DNA of 64,000 bases from assembly GCA_019054805.1 (NCBI GenBank), contig JAHQIY010000003.1:9696026-9760025 (forward strand). Direction: 5' to 3'. This DNA is from Brachionus manjavacas. Lineage: Eukaryota > Rotifera > Eurotatoria > Ploima > Brachionidae. This document shows, in pieces, positions 1 to 9,560 of this stretch (position 1 is the first letter of the stretch; every line of letters begins with the position of its first letter). The notes under the pieces were generated by a model. The model was not told the DNA's origin and made no database searches. It was given only the letters and a program-made list of their open reading frames with translations. Position numbers and translations under genes: made by a program.

Positions 1-856
1 ACTCATTAAGTCAATAATCAAACTTAACTCATTTGAAAGTTATTTCGTAATAAAAAAAAATTTTCAATCTATTCTGTTGATTTATAAGTTCAGTTTTTAA
101 AAATTGCTTACTATTTATTTTTCATTTTTGTTCGTAAAATTTAATTCGCTTTTCATCAGTGTCAATACTAAAATATTCTTTAGATTTTTTTTTCAAAATT
201 GAGGCATTTAAATTATATTTTTATTCAAACTAAAAACTTAATTATATTTCTAAATATCTAAATATTTCTATTAATTTTTTTCTAGAAAAACCAATTATTA
301 GCATTAAATGCTGAAGATTAAAATTTCTGTCTTAAATTTCATAATTCGAAGAATTTAAATAAAATTCAATTAAATATTTTTGATCATAAATTTGAATGTG
401 CCATCAAAGCTCATATCAGTAATAAATATTTATGTTCTATATAATATTTAGATTAAATTAAACAATGACTCTTACTGAACTAAAAAAAAAAATGTATTTG
501 TCTGTTATTTTCCATCTTTTCTGCGCAATTTTTCACCATGATTAAATTAATTTTTTGAATAAGCAAGGAATTTAAAAAATTTTTTTGTTTTTCAAAATTT
601 CAAATACAATAATAATAAATATTTGGAAATTTTATTCACAACTATATATTTCTTATTGAAAAATATATTTTTACTATAAAATGATCCCTAAATAATATTT
701 ATGGAAAAAAAATCCAATTTGATTTAAAATTTGATATTTAATTAGTTCAATAAAGTAAAAAAGTGATCTCATAATTCAAAGTGGCAAAAATTATAAAAAA
801 AAATATTTTGTTCTATGTAATTTTTCAAAATAAAAATAAAAATATAAAAAAAATAC
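1..856. other. AT-rich stretch without a recognisable gene
   Basis: This stretch is dominated by A and T homopolymer runs and has stops in all frames. It lies downstream of the last recognisable exon of the minus-strand GTPase, so the missing 3' exons should be here if the gene were intact. I looked on the minus strand for the G4 (N/TKxD) and G5 (SAK) motifs and for a tryptophan after the NIN segment, and found nothing convincing. I see no RNA gene or repeat in it. Confidence 0.6.
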
Positions 857-1369
857 TTTTTTATTTATATTGGAGTATGATGTTTGATCGACCAGAGAAA
901 AGCACAGCAAAATCGTATCGACTTTCTAGATTCAAGATTAATAAATAAAAAAAAACAGAAATAAAATTTAAATGAATATTACTTTTTCGATTAGGTAAAA
1001 GTAATTACGCATTTGGATGTACAAGTCGTCAGTACGATTACCAGAGATATCAGCAATTGAAAGGATGTAATCCTTTTCATTTATTTTAAACTCTGATTTA
1101 TACACTTCTATCGAGGTCGGTACGTAGCGATCATCCAAAGGTGCTGTCAAGTTATATGAGTCGTTTAAATTCAGATTTTTATTGTTGTTAAAATCAGAAT
1201 TTAAATTGTTCAAATTATTGAACTTAATATATTCGAGCAGGAATTTTGTCTTGCCGACTTCACTGGAAAAAAAAGCCTTTAGTAATTTTCCAATACAAAA
1301 ATGGTTCCAAACCTACCAATCTCCAAGGATTAAAATTTTCACTATATTTTCATTTTCCAAGTCGTTCAT
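857..1369 (-). CDS. Rho-type small GTPase, N-terminal part, three exons, 3' end not found
   Basis: The likely product is a GTP-binding switch protein of the Rho/Rac branch of the Ras superfamily. Exons are 1369-1317, 1262-983 and 925-857, giving 134 codons in one continuous frame. The start ATG at 1369-1367 opens with MNDLENENIVKILILGD. The P-loop GDCEVGKT (residues 16-23) is split by the first intron inside the Cys codon, and joining across it restores the motif, which strongly supports the splice. Switch I is present as RYVPTSIEVY (about 63-72), with the Thr that binds Mg. G3, normally DTAGQ, reads DISGN (89-93), so Asp and Gly are kept but the catalytic Gln is Asn. Exon 3 gives VDTILLCFSLVDQTSY, the typical Rho strand. 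About 20 extra, Asn-rich residues lie between P-loop and switch I. G4, G5 and a CAAX end were not found, so the gene may be truncated or a pseudogene. The family call is firm; function is doubtful because of the G3 change and the missing half. Confidence 0.8.
926..982 (-). other. GT-AG intron 2 of the Rho-like gene (57 nt)
   Basis: The donor is GTAATA after an AAA codon and the acceptor is TCTAG at 926-930. Reading through would hit a stop four codons later (VIFI then TAA). Splicing continues in phase 0 into K-VDTILLCFSL, which matches the Rho family. The join adds one or two residues compared with typical Rho proteins, so the exact junction could be slightly off. Confidence 0.65.
1263..1316 (-). 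other. GT-AG intron 1 of the Rho-like gene (54 nt)
   Basis: On the minus strand it begins GTAGGT and ends in a T-run followed by CCAG, a good donor and polypyrimidine acceptor. Removing it joins GGA GAT TG to T GAA GTC GGC AAG ACA and rebuilds the P-loop GDxxVGKT, which is the evidence that it is real. Confidence 0.85.
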
Positions 1370-3292
1370 GTTAATTAATCATTTAACAACAACAAAAATT
1401 TTTATCCAAAATTTAGAATTTAAATTTGAAATAATTTAATTAAATGTAACTTTAATTTAGATTTGTTCAAAGAAAAAATTTTAATCTCATTTTTAACAAA
1501 CAATAAATGAAAATGTTTTTTTAGACCTGGATTGTTCTAAAATTTGGCCATTCAATCAAATATAAGAAAATTTTCTAAAAAAAAATCTTTATTATGTGGC
1601 GTGGTTTAATCATACTTGAACTACAAATGGTGCTATTTTTGATAAAATTTGGTGTACAGCCATTTAAAAACAAAATAATTCATAATACAGTCTATTCGCT
1701 TATATCTTTATTTTTTTGAGGGACAAAATTTTAGTTCGGATGATTTACTATCCTGATTTAAGTGAAAAAACTGAATAAAAAATTTTTCCTAATTAAAACA
1801 TTTCAAATTTTAAGCGAATTGACTGTACCCATTTATAATTGTTTAACCACTACTTTAAAAATAAAAAAGGAAATTATATAATATTTATAGTCCTTTTTCT
1901 AATGATTATTATTTATTTTTTATCTGTGCCTGATATGTTTGGTTTAATTTTATTATTCTAAATCTGCAGTCTAATTACTTACGCAAAAGTTAAAATAATT
2001 ATTGCTTTAATCTCTTTTTGTTGCTTAATATTTACTTTAAACTATCTAAGCCAAGATAATTTTTTGGTTTTTTTTCAAGGTTATGAACAGAGTGCCTTGC
2101 TATTGTTCTATTCTTTAAGTCTACAGTAATTTATTATTTAAACACTTGGAGCAATAACTTTTAAAAAATTTATTAATAAAGTTCATAATCCAAAATATTT
2201 ATAGCTAAGACTTGATATTTTATGGCTATTAAGAATCAATTTTAACTATGCTTTGATTTATTCCATATCATTTTTTTGAGATCAATAAGAATTTCAGAAT
2301 TTATTTTTTAGTCTAAATATTCTCATTTAAGTGATAAAAACGATATCTCTTAAAAACTTTAAATTTTCTTATACAACGAATCAATTAAATCTAATAGTAG
2401 AAAGATAAAAAGATTATCGAATCTAAAAAATAAATTTTAAATTTATTTACCAGTTCTGGAACAGTTTAATTTTTATTTTAAAAATTGACTTTTAATCAAA
2501 TTTTACCTCTTAAATAAAATAAAGAAAAATTAAAAAATTTAGTATTTTAGTACTACCAAAATTTCAAAATAATTTATGTAAATTAACTTCAATTTTAAGG
2601 GATTATTATTTTAAGATTGTTTTAAAATAATACTGCTTTTTCGGATTAAAATTCAAGTTAATTAAAAAAATTAATTTCTTAAGTTAAATAATCTACTTCA
2701 ATTTTTTGATTAATAAAATAAATGCAATTGAAAGACAATACAATTCTTAATTAATCTAAATATTAAAATTTAAAAATCTGAATATTTATTTTTTTTATTT
2801 TAACTGAAAATTCTTGATCTCTCTTCCCTCGTATTTCAACAAAGATTGATTTTTTATTAAAAATTAAATAAGAAAAAAATCTTACAATTTTTCTTAATAA
2901 TTATTTTTTTTATTTCGAACTAACTTTAATGATTACATAATAGATTAGTATGGTATTTTTCATTAGGCCTTTTGAAGTATTTTAGTCAATTTCATTTGTG
3001 TAGTTAACTAATTTAACCCCAGGCGTATAAGTCTTCCGAAAAAAAATTATTTCCCTTAAATAATGAGCATTTTACCGATAAGCACAAATGTACCAATTTT
3101 AAAATCATAACATGATTTAAAAGAGTATTATTACTTACAAATGTAGTACTTTTCCATATTTTTTAGTTACATTTTTATAGATTTTTTATTTTTACTTCTT
3201 CTGAAGGAGGCTGATTAAATTCAAAATAAATAAATATTATTTGAAAACAAAAATTTTTCAAAATAATAATTGAAAAAAAGATAGGATAAAAA
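1370..3292. other. AT-rich intergenic stretch, nothing recognised
   Basis: Long A/T runs with frequent stops on both strands. The short region just upstream of the GTPase start could hold its promoter, but I see no specific element. No RNA gene, transposon end or satellite fragment was seen. One minus-strand run of about 49 open codons near 3,016-3,162 looks like chance. Confidence 0.5.
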
Positions 3293-3295
3293 TTA

Positions 3296-3619
3296 ATTAA
3301 ATAAATTGAATTTCGATTCGATTTGGATACTAAAATTTATGTTATTTGAAATGACATTTTCAGCAAATTGAAAAATATGTATCATATGTGTGCGCAAGTT
3401 GTATTTATAAAGCTCGCGGTTCGTATCCCTTGGTCCATATTCAGAAATCAAGAGAGTATGCTTTTGTGACCATAAACCGGCTCTAGCTGAACTTTTATTT
3501 GTAGGGCTTGTTGTAGCTGATTTTGATGCTGTCGAAGATAATTCCGTCCTGATACTTATTGTGTCACTTTTACTTTTATTTTGAGTCTTTGTAACTAGTT
3601 TGAGACTAGTTAATTTTTT
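3296..3619 (-). CDS. exon-like open stretch, Ser/Thr-rich, unidentified
   Basis: There is an open frame of 108 codons between stops at 3,620-3,622 and 3,293-3,295, with no early ATG, so it is more likely an internal or last exon than a whole gene. Possible AG acceptors sit at 3,606-3,607 and 3,595-3,596. The first third is rich in Ser, Thr and Lys (for example SKSDTISIRTELSSTASKSA). The middle part is mixed and protein-like, including WSQKHTLLISEYGPRDTNRE. The end becomes Asn/Phe/Ile-rich. Base composition is clearly higher in G+C than the flanks. It follows the decayed gene pieces at 5,297-3,762 on the same strand and could be its last exon or a separate gene. I do not recognise the family. 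Confidence 0.4.
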
Positions 3620-3628
3620 TTAAATCAA

Positions 3629-3902
3629 ACATCAATGCAAACACTTAAAAATAGTTTGATGCGTCATCAATGAGGAATGATACGTTTCATCAAGTTTCAT
3701 AAATTGATGATTGATTAAATTTTAATTTTTGGATTTTTTGTTTTAATAAAAAATCAAATCTTTACAATTTTTTGACGTTTTCAGTATATACTAATTTGAT
3801 TCTTTTAATTCTTTTACATTTGGATTTTATGAATATTGATATCTCTTCTTTATTGGATTGATTGATCTTTTGACGATAATTTTTTACAAAATTTTAAAAA
3901 CC
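3629..3902. repeat. tandem duplication in the flank, copy 1
   Basis: The segment starts ACATCAATGCAAA, then AAATAGTTTGATG and CATCAATGAGGA, and continues to a minus-strand coding-like piece ending near TTTTTTACAAAAT. The same order of motifs recurs about 300 bases later in copy 2. The start of the unit has short internal repeats of CATCAATGA/TTGATGAT type. Confidence 0.65.
3762..3890 (-). pseudogene. C-terminal fragment of the decayed gene, diverged copy 1
   Basis: The minus strand reads FVKNYRQKINQSNKEEISI, then FIKSKCKRIKRIK, to a stop at 3,762-3,764 (42 codons). A TAA sits two codons upstream of its start and there is no ATG, so it is not a complete gene. Its first residues match the other copy at 4,253-4,330 (LVKSYRQEFNQS). 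That makes it a diverged paralogous segment within the roughly 300 bp duplication. The basic C-terminal pattern is weakly like the end of BEN-type DNA-binding domains; this is a guess. Confidence 0.4.
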
Positions 3903-3927
3903 ACCCAGGTAAATTTTTTATAATGTG

Positions 3928-4340
3928 ACATCAATGCAAAAACGTATAAATAGTTTGATGCATCATCAATGAGGAGTGATACATTTCAGCATGCATCATC
4001 GATGGATAATTGATGAAATTTTTTGTTGTATATTGTTTTTTTTTTAAATAAATCAAATTTAAACAATTTTTTATTTAGTTAATTTTTATTAAAAAACAAT
4101 TTTAGTGGAAAATTTTTCAATTGAGGTACAAAAAAAAATATTTTAATATCTATTATTAATACATAAATATTAAGTTATTATAATATAAATAAGAATCAGA
4201 ATAATACATTGTTCAGATTCTGACGGTTCCACTACATTCTCATTTGATTCTTTTAATCCGCACACATTTGTCTCAAAGTTGATTTAATTAGTGATTGATT
4301 GAATTCTTGCCGATAACTTTTAACCAAATCGTAAAAAATA
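3928..4340. repeat. tandem duplication in the flank, copy 2, with an internal insertion
   Basis: It repeats the motif order of copy 1: ACATCAATGCAAA, AAATAGTTTGATGCATCATC, ATGAGGAGTGATAC, later TTTGATTCTTTTAAT, GATTGATTGA and GATAA. About 160 A/T-rich bases (roughly 4,077-4,238) interrupt it relative to copy 1. TGATGCATCA near 3,956 is a perfect 10 bp palindrome. Divergence between copies is high, so the duplication is old. Confidence 0.6.
4253..4330 (-). pseudogene. C-terminal fragment of the decayed gene, copy 2
   Basis: The minus strand reads DLVKSYRQEFNQSLIKSTLR, then QMCAD, to a stop at 4,253-4,255. After the stop the same frame continues KNQMRM before a second stop. It is clearly related to the fragment at 3,762-3,890. 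The position, just after the frame-shifted piece ending at 4,351, fits the order expected for the C-terminus of the same protein. Confidence 0.4.
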
Positions 4341-4350
4341 TTTAATATTA

Positions 4351-4871
4351 ATAAAATTTTCTATTTTTTAAATTACCAGCAGCTACATATATTTTTTGAG
4401 GGAAGTCAATCAACATTGATTCTCCATTTTGCTTGCTTCAAGTATCAAGAGAGGGGATTAATTTTGTCATCATTTTACGATAAACACTAGTATGGCTAAT
4501 ATTAGTTTCTCTTAGCAAAAATTCTACTTCATTTTTAAAGAAAATATAATTTTGACAGAAGTAAATCTTTGACTTAAAATGCAGTGCTCAGGGTCTTCTC
4601 CAACAATCATTTGAGAAATATTTTCTAAATCTGATTACGACTCGAAAGTATTCAAGAAATTTTTAGAAATTGAAATAAATTTTTCAATGTCATTTTTTGT
4701 AAAAGACTCCTTTAATAGATTACTGCATTCTCTTAATCTCTCTAATTCAAGTGTTTGATCTTGGATCAATCTGGACTTGATAAGTAATTGATTTTCAAGT
4801 TCCCTAATTTTTGTTTTTAAATATTCTTTTTCTGCTAAAGGTTCAACATCTGGACTATTTCTTTCAGCCAT
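4351..4871 (-). pseudogene. coiled-coil and following domain of a decayed gene, with in-frame stops and a frameshift
   Basis: From an ATG at 4,871 the frame gives 78 codons, with a Leu/Glu/Lys-rich coiled coil at about residues 15-50 (EYLKTKIRELENQLL, then LIQDQTLELERLRE). It stops at TAA 4,635-4,637. The same frame stays open beyond that stop for 36 more codons (SDLENISQMIVGEDPEHC, then ILSQRFTSVK) to TAG at 4,524-4,526. The neighbouring frame then reads NEVEFLLRETNISHTSVYRK from 4,533, then MMTKLIPSLDT. It passes a TGA at 4,438-4,440 and continues SKQNGESMLIDFPQKIYVA to a stop at 4,348-4,350. Continuation through stops and a shift at an A-run is the signature of a degraded gene, not of introns, because no GT-AG pair removes the TAA. 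Family not certain. Confidence 0.5.
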
Positions 4872-4931
4872 AATACTTATTTTTCTTTTTTTTGTATAAT
4901 CTCTATTTGAATTGTATCAAGTAATTAAATA

Positions 4932-5297
4932 TTATTGCCTTTCACACTGAATTTTTGTATCAATTTTTTCCACTTTTGCTTTTAAAAAATTGTTTTTGTA
5001 CTTGACTAGCTTAATAGAATCAATTTGAATCTCTTCATCTTCTACAAAATCCCTACAGTTAATTATAGAATAAGTTTTATCTATCTCCCATATGACAAGA
5101 CTAAACAGATCACCTGACGAGCTTTTTGAAGCTATATTAGTTCTTTCAGATTCTTTATCGATTGAAATCATTTCTGATATATTTATGGTATTCGATAAGT
5201 TTTCTGGCAGTAAGGTTTTTTCTGTCCTGCGTAAATTTGAGAAAAAAGTTGATTTCGAATACTTTGAATCCTTTTTAATTTTAAAATTTAAGTTATT
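4932..5297 (-). CDS. N-terminal exon-like open stretch, chromatin-type small domain, possibly BEN-protein family
   Basis: There is an open frame of 121 codons on the minus strand between stops at 5,298-5,300 and 4,932-4,934; an internal ATG lies at 5,171. The first part is Lys/Ser/Thr-rich. The C-terminal 60 residues read like a compact domain: DLFSLVIWEIDKTYSIINCR, then DFV, and after an acidic stretch KLVKYKNNFLKAKVEKI. A Trp, a YSI-type strand, an Asp-Phe/Val turn and a basic 'VKY.N.FLKAKV' strand resemble the small N-terminal domain before the coiled coil in some invertebrate BEN-domain proteins; this is recognition by eye only. The coiled-coil piece follows 60 bases downstream on the same strand, which supports one gene. 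A weak donor GTGAAA near 4,947 might link them. Confidence 0.45.
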   Translation of the reverse strand, partial: NNLNFKIKKDSKYSKSTFFSNLRRTEKTLLPENLSNTINISEMISIDKESERTNIASKSSSGDLFSLVIWEIDKTYSIINCRDFVEDEEIQIDSIKLVKYKNNFLKAKVEKIDTKIQCERQ

Positions 5298-6268
5298 TTA
5301 TGTAACTGGAAATTTTCTTACTCTAGATTTATCTTATTGCTTTTCTCGACTTGTTTTGTCTTCAATTTGAACCATTTTCGCACTGCTCGACACACGTGGA
5401 TTTATGTTGGAAGATCTCAATTAATCGAGGTGCTCAACGTTTTGTGAAATAATTTTTGAATTTATGTCCTTTATTAAGACTGGTATCTTGGATGATTTTA
5501 AGGAGAAGCTACTGATCTTTTAGAGCCTTTAATAGCTTTTTTAGTTTTTCTCATTTATCAAATAAATATTGTTTGAAAAGTAAATGAAAAATAAGAAAAA
5601 TGTGCGCTTTAAAAAAATTTTTTCATGCAAAAGAAAAATTCATTTAAATTTAAGTGTTATATATTAAGTAAACAGGAATTAAGTAAACAAATGTTTCATT
5701 TTAAAAGATGAAATCATATAAAGATTCTTCAATATATGTATAAAAACATTCTTCGCAGTTTTCAATATTTGCTAAAAAAAAATGAGATTTAATTCTACTG
5801 AATTTACTGTTAAAAAGGGCAATATAAATTTACAATGAGTTGATAAATAAATAAAACATCAGAATCAATAAAAATAATATTTTCAATAAATCCAAATTTA
5901 CTGGTATCTTTATCAAAGATACAACAATCATCTGAAATATTTATTATTTAAAAAGATTTTTTTATATGGAATTAAATTTTCTTTTAATAAACCTAAATAT
6001 TTGAAAATTAAATCGGAAAAAATCTGATTTTTGAATATTATTGGTGATCAAATAAATCATATACCAAATTCTAAAAATGACTTTCTATTGATATTTCATA
6101 GTTTAAAATTCTTAAATTTTATGTAAAAAATAAATTTTTTTAAATTTTTGTCAATAGATTGAATAATTGGAAGATGAATTAATTCAAAAGAAGCGGACTA
6201 ATCACTGATCCTTGTTAAACCCATGCTTTAAATGAGGATTGGTCACTCAAATGTCCGTTTACTTTTAA
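5298..6268. other. unique AT-rich spacer before the satellite, with scattered coding-like scraps
   Basis: From 5,300 to about 5,560 the base composition is still gene-like. Short minus-strand readings such as RAVRKWFKLKTKQVEK appear, followed by a good donor-like GTAAGA near 5,320. No complete exon can be defined. From about 5,560 to 6,190 I see only A/T-rich sequence. The last 80 bases before the array have more G+C and contain an imperfect inverted repeat and a possible satellite remnant. Confidence 0.4.
6194..6257. repeat. imperfect inverted repeat next to the array edge
   Basis: CGGAC at 6,194-6,198 is the inverse of GTCCG at 6,253-6,257. Internal GGAT/ATCC and CACT/AGTG-like pieces pair partly. 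It ends about 12 bases before the first monomer. The arms match poorly outside these motifs, so it may be chance. Confidence 0.3.
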
Positions 6269-6287
6269 GTTGAAAAAATGCAAAAAA

Positions 6288-6623
6288 CCCATTTTTTGAC
6301 GTTTTTCAGATAGGTTTTTAGCAATGAGGTTTTTGAATTATTGAAAACCGAAGATACCACAGGATAGATCTTGAAATTTTCTTGATTTTGACTTAACAGA
6401 TCAAATAAAGATCAATGATTAGAAAAGTAATGCACAAGGGAAACTTGCAAGTGATTTCAAGCCCACAATTTTTCAAGTCACTGCAGAATGGTCAATTATT
6501 TAGCTACGATAATGATTAAAAGATCAAATTCTAGAACGCAAAAAGTTATACATGATAAAATTTGCAAGAATCAAAAAAATTAAAAGGACAGGATTTTAGG
6601 GCAACTTCGAAAATGAAAAAAAA
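6288..6623. repeat. first full satellite monomer (reference unit, 336 bp)
   Basis: Counting from CCC as base 1, the unit has these parts. Phased T-tracts (T6, T5, T5) fill bases 4-33. A hairpin-forming GGTTTTT...GAAAACC lies at 41-62. AGATCT lies near 79-84. GATC, a run of A, then GATC lies at about 112-126. A dyad of GCAAGTGA (160-167) with TCACTGC (191-197) contains CTGCAG at 194-199. Next come ACGATAATGATT, an ACGCAAAAA segment, the most variable part around 270-300, and TTCGAAA before the next unit. Five CpG positions are typical. This first copy has TAGAACGC and ACAGGATTTT variants shared with later proximal monomers. Confidence 0.9.
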
Positions 6624-7374
6624 CCCATTTTTTGACGTTTTTCAGATAGGTTTTTAGCAATGAGGTTATTGAATTATTGAAAACCGAAATTACCACAGGA
6701 TAGATCTTGAAATTTTCTTGATTTTGACTTAACAGATCAAATAAAGATCAATGATTAGAAAAGTAATGCACAAGGGAAACTTGCAAGTGATTTCAAGCCC
6801 ACTATTTTTCAAGTCACTGCAGAATGGTCAATTATTTAGCTACGATAATGATTAAAAGCTCAAATTCAAGAACGCAAAAAGTTATACATGATAAAATTTG
6901 CAAGAATCAAAAATATTAAAAGGACAGGAATTTAGAGCAAGTTCGTAAAAGAACAAAAACCCATTTTTTGACGTTTTTCAGATAGGTTTTTAGCAATGAG
7001 GTTTTTGAATTATTGAAAACCGAAGATACCACAGGATAGATCTTGAAATTTTCTTGATTTTGACTTAACAGATCAAAAAAGATCAATGATTTGAAAAGTA
7101 ATGCACAAGGGAAACTTGCAAGTGATTTCAAGCCCACAATTTTTCAAGTCACTGCAGAATGGTCAATTATTTAGCTACGATAATGATTAAAAGCTCAAAT
7201 TCAAGAACGCAAAAAGTTATACATGATAAAATTTGCAAGAATCAAAAAAATTAAAAGGACAAGATTTTAGGGCAACTTCGAAAATGAAAAAAAACCCATT
7301 TTTTGACGTTTTTCAGATAGGTTTTTAGCAATGAGGTTTTTGAATTATTGAAAACCGAAGATACCACAGGATAG

Positions 7375-9560
7375 ATCTTTAAATTTTCTTGATTTTGACT
7401 TAACAGATCAAAAAAAGATCAATGATTTGAAAAGTAATGCACAAGGGAAACTTGCAAGTGATTTCAAGCCCACAATTTTTCAAGTCACTGCAGAATGGTC
7501 AATTATTTAGCTACGATAATGATTAAAAGATCAAATTCTAGAACGCAAAAATTTATACATGATAAAATTTGCAAGAATCAAAAAAATTAAAAGGACAAGA
7601 TTTTAGGGCAACTTCGAAAATGAACAAAAACCCATTTTTTGACGTTTTTCAGATAGGTTTTTAGCAATGAGGTTATTGAATTATTGAAAACCGAAATTAC
7701 CACAGGATAGATCTTGAAATTTTCTTGATTTTGACTTAACAGATCAAAAAAAGATCAATGATTAGAAAAGTAATGCACAAGGGAAACTTGCAAGTGATTT
7801 CAAGCCCACAATTTTTCAAGTCACTGCAGAATGGTCAATTATTTAGCTACGATAATGATTAAAAGCTCAAATTCAAGAACGCAAAAAGTTATACATGATA
7901 AAATTTGCAAGAATCAAAAATATTAAAAGGACAGGATTTTAGGGCAACTTCGAAAATGAAAAAAAACCCATTTTTTGACGTTTTTCAGATAGGTTTTTAG
8001 CAATGAGGTTATTGAATTATTGAAAACCGAAATTACCACAGGATAGATCTTGAAATTTTCTTGATTTTGACTTAACAGATCAAAAAAAGATCAATGATTA
8101 GAAAAGTAATGCACAAGGGAAACTTGCAAGTGATTTCAAGCCCACAATTTTTCAAGTCACTGCAGAATGGTCAATTATTTAGCTCCGATAATGATTAAAA
8201 GATCAAATTCTAGAACGCAAAAAGTTATAGATGATAAAATTTGCAAGAATCAAAAAAATTAAAAGGACAAGATTTTAGGGCAACTTCGAAAATGAACAAA
8301 AACCCATTTTTTGACGTTTTTCAGATAGGTTTTTAGCAATGAGGTTTTTGAATTATTGAAAACCGAAGATACCACAGGAAAGATTTGGAAATTTTCTTGA
8401 TTCTGACTTAACAGATCAAAAAAAGATCAATTATTTGAAAAGTAATGCACAAGGGAAACTTGCAAGTGATTTCAAGCCCACAATTTTTCAAGTCACTGCA
8501 GAATGGTCAATTATTTAGCTACGATAATGATTAAAAGCTCAAATTCAAGAACGCAAAAAGTTATACATGATAAAATTTGCAAGAATCAAAAATATTAAAA
8601 GGACAGGAATTTAGAGCAAGTTCGTAAAAGAACAAAAACCCATTTTTTGACGTTTTTCAGATAGGTTTTTAGCAATGAGGTTTTTGAATTATTGAAATCC
8701 GAAGATACCACAGGATAGATCTTGAAATTTTCTTGATTTTGACTTAACAGATCAAAAAAAGATCAATGATTTGAAAAGTAATGCACAAGGGAAACTTGCA
8801 AGTGATTTCAAGCCCACAATTTTTCAAGTCACTGCAGAATGGTCAATTATTTAGCTACGATAATGATTAAAAGCTCAAATTCAAGAACGCAAAAAGTTAT
8901 ACATGATAAAATTTGCAAGAATCAAAAATATTAAAAGGACAGGAATTTAGAGCAAGTTCGTAAATTAACAAAAACCCATTTTTTGACGTTTTTCAGGTAG
9001 GTTTTTAGCAATGAGGTTTTTGAATTATTGAAAACCGAAGATACCACAGGATAGATCTTGAAATTTTCTTGATTTTGACTTAACAGATCAAAAAAAGATC
9101 AATGATTTGAAAAGTAATGCACAAGGGAAACTTGCAAGTGATTTCAAGCCCACAATTTTTCAAGTCACTGCAGAATGGTCAATTATTTAGCTACGATAAT
9201 GATTAAAAGCTCAAATTCAAGAACGCAAAAAGTTATACATGATAAAATTTGCAAGAATCAAAAAAATTAAAAGGACAAGATTTTAGGGCAACTTCGAAAA
9301 TGAAAAAAAACCCATTTTTTTACGTTTTTCAGATAGGTTTTTAGCAATGAGGTTTTTGAATTATTGAAAACCGAAGATACCACAGGAAAGATCTTTAAAT
9401 TTTCTTGATTTTGACTTAACAGATCAAAAAAAGATCAATGATTTGAAAAGTAATGCACAAGGGAAACTTGCAAGTGATTTCAAGCCCACAATTTTTCAAG
9501 TCACTGCAGAATGGTCAATTATTTAGCTACGATAATGATTAAAAGATCAAATTCTAGAAC
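7375..9560. repeat. six-monomer register in the proximal block
   Basis: ATCTTTAAATTTT occurs at 7,375 and again at 9,391. The linked variant GAACGCAAAAATTTATAC occurs at 7,541 and 9,557. Both distances are 2,016, six times 336. The monomers in between do not carry them, so a block of six monomers appears to have been copied. Confidence 0.55.

Noticed and set aside
488-520. Possible fourth exon of the Rho-like gene (KRWKITDKYI after an AG)
   Set aside because: The Trp position is tempting, but the intron would be over 300 nt against 54 and 57 for the others, and no G4 or G5 motif follows.
1182-1439. Plus-strand open frame of 85 codons
   Set aside because: It lies antisense over exons 1 and 2 of the Rho-like gene, whose spliced frame has recognisable motifs.
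3016-3162. Minus-strand open run of about 49 codons
   Set aside because: No start, no motif, and a length expected by chance somewhere in six frames of 6 kb.
5092-5370. Plus-strand open frame of 92 codons
   Set aside because: It is antisense to the longer 121-codon minus-strand frame, which has a domain-like pattern and a matching downstream piece. I could not fully exclude it.
6288-6623. CENP-B box in the monomer
   Set aside because: No TTCG...CGGG-type motif is present; the only TTCG contexts are TTCGAA or TTCGTAA without the rest of the box.
6916-7137. Minus-strand frame of about 73 codons (MGLKSLASFPC type), repeated at several places in the array
   Set aside because: It appears where the A-run between two GATC words has six instead of seven A, or a similar indel occurs. 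It is interrupted in most monomers, so it is a by-product of a slippery run and not a gene.
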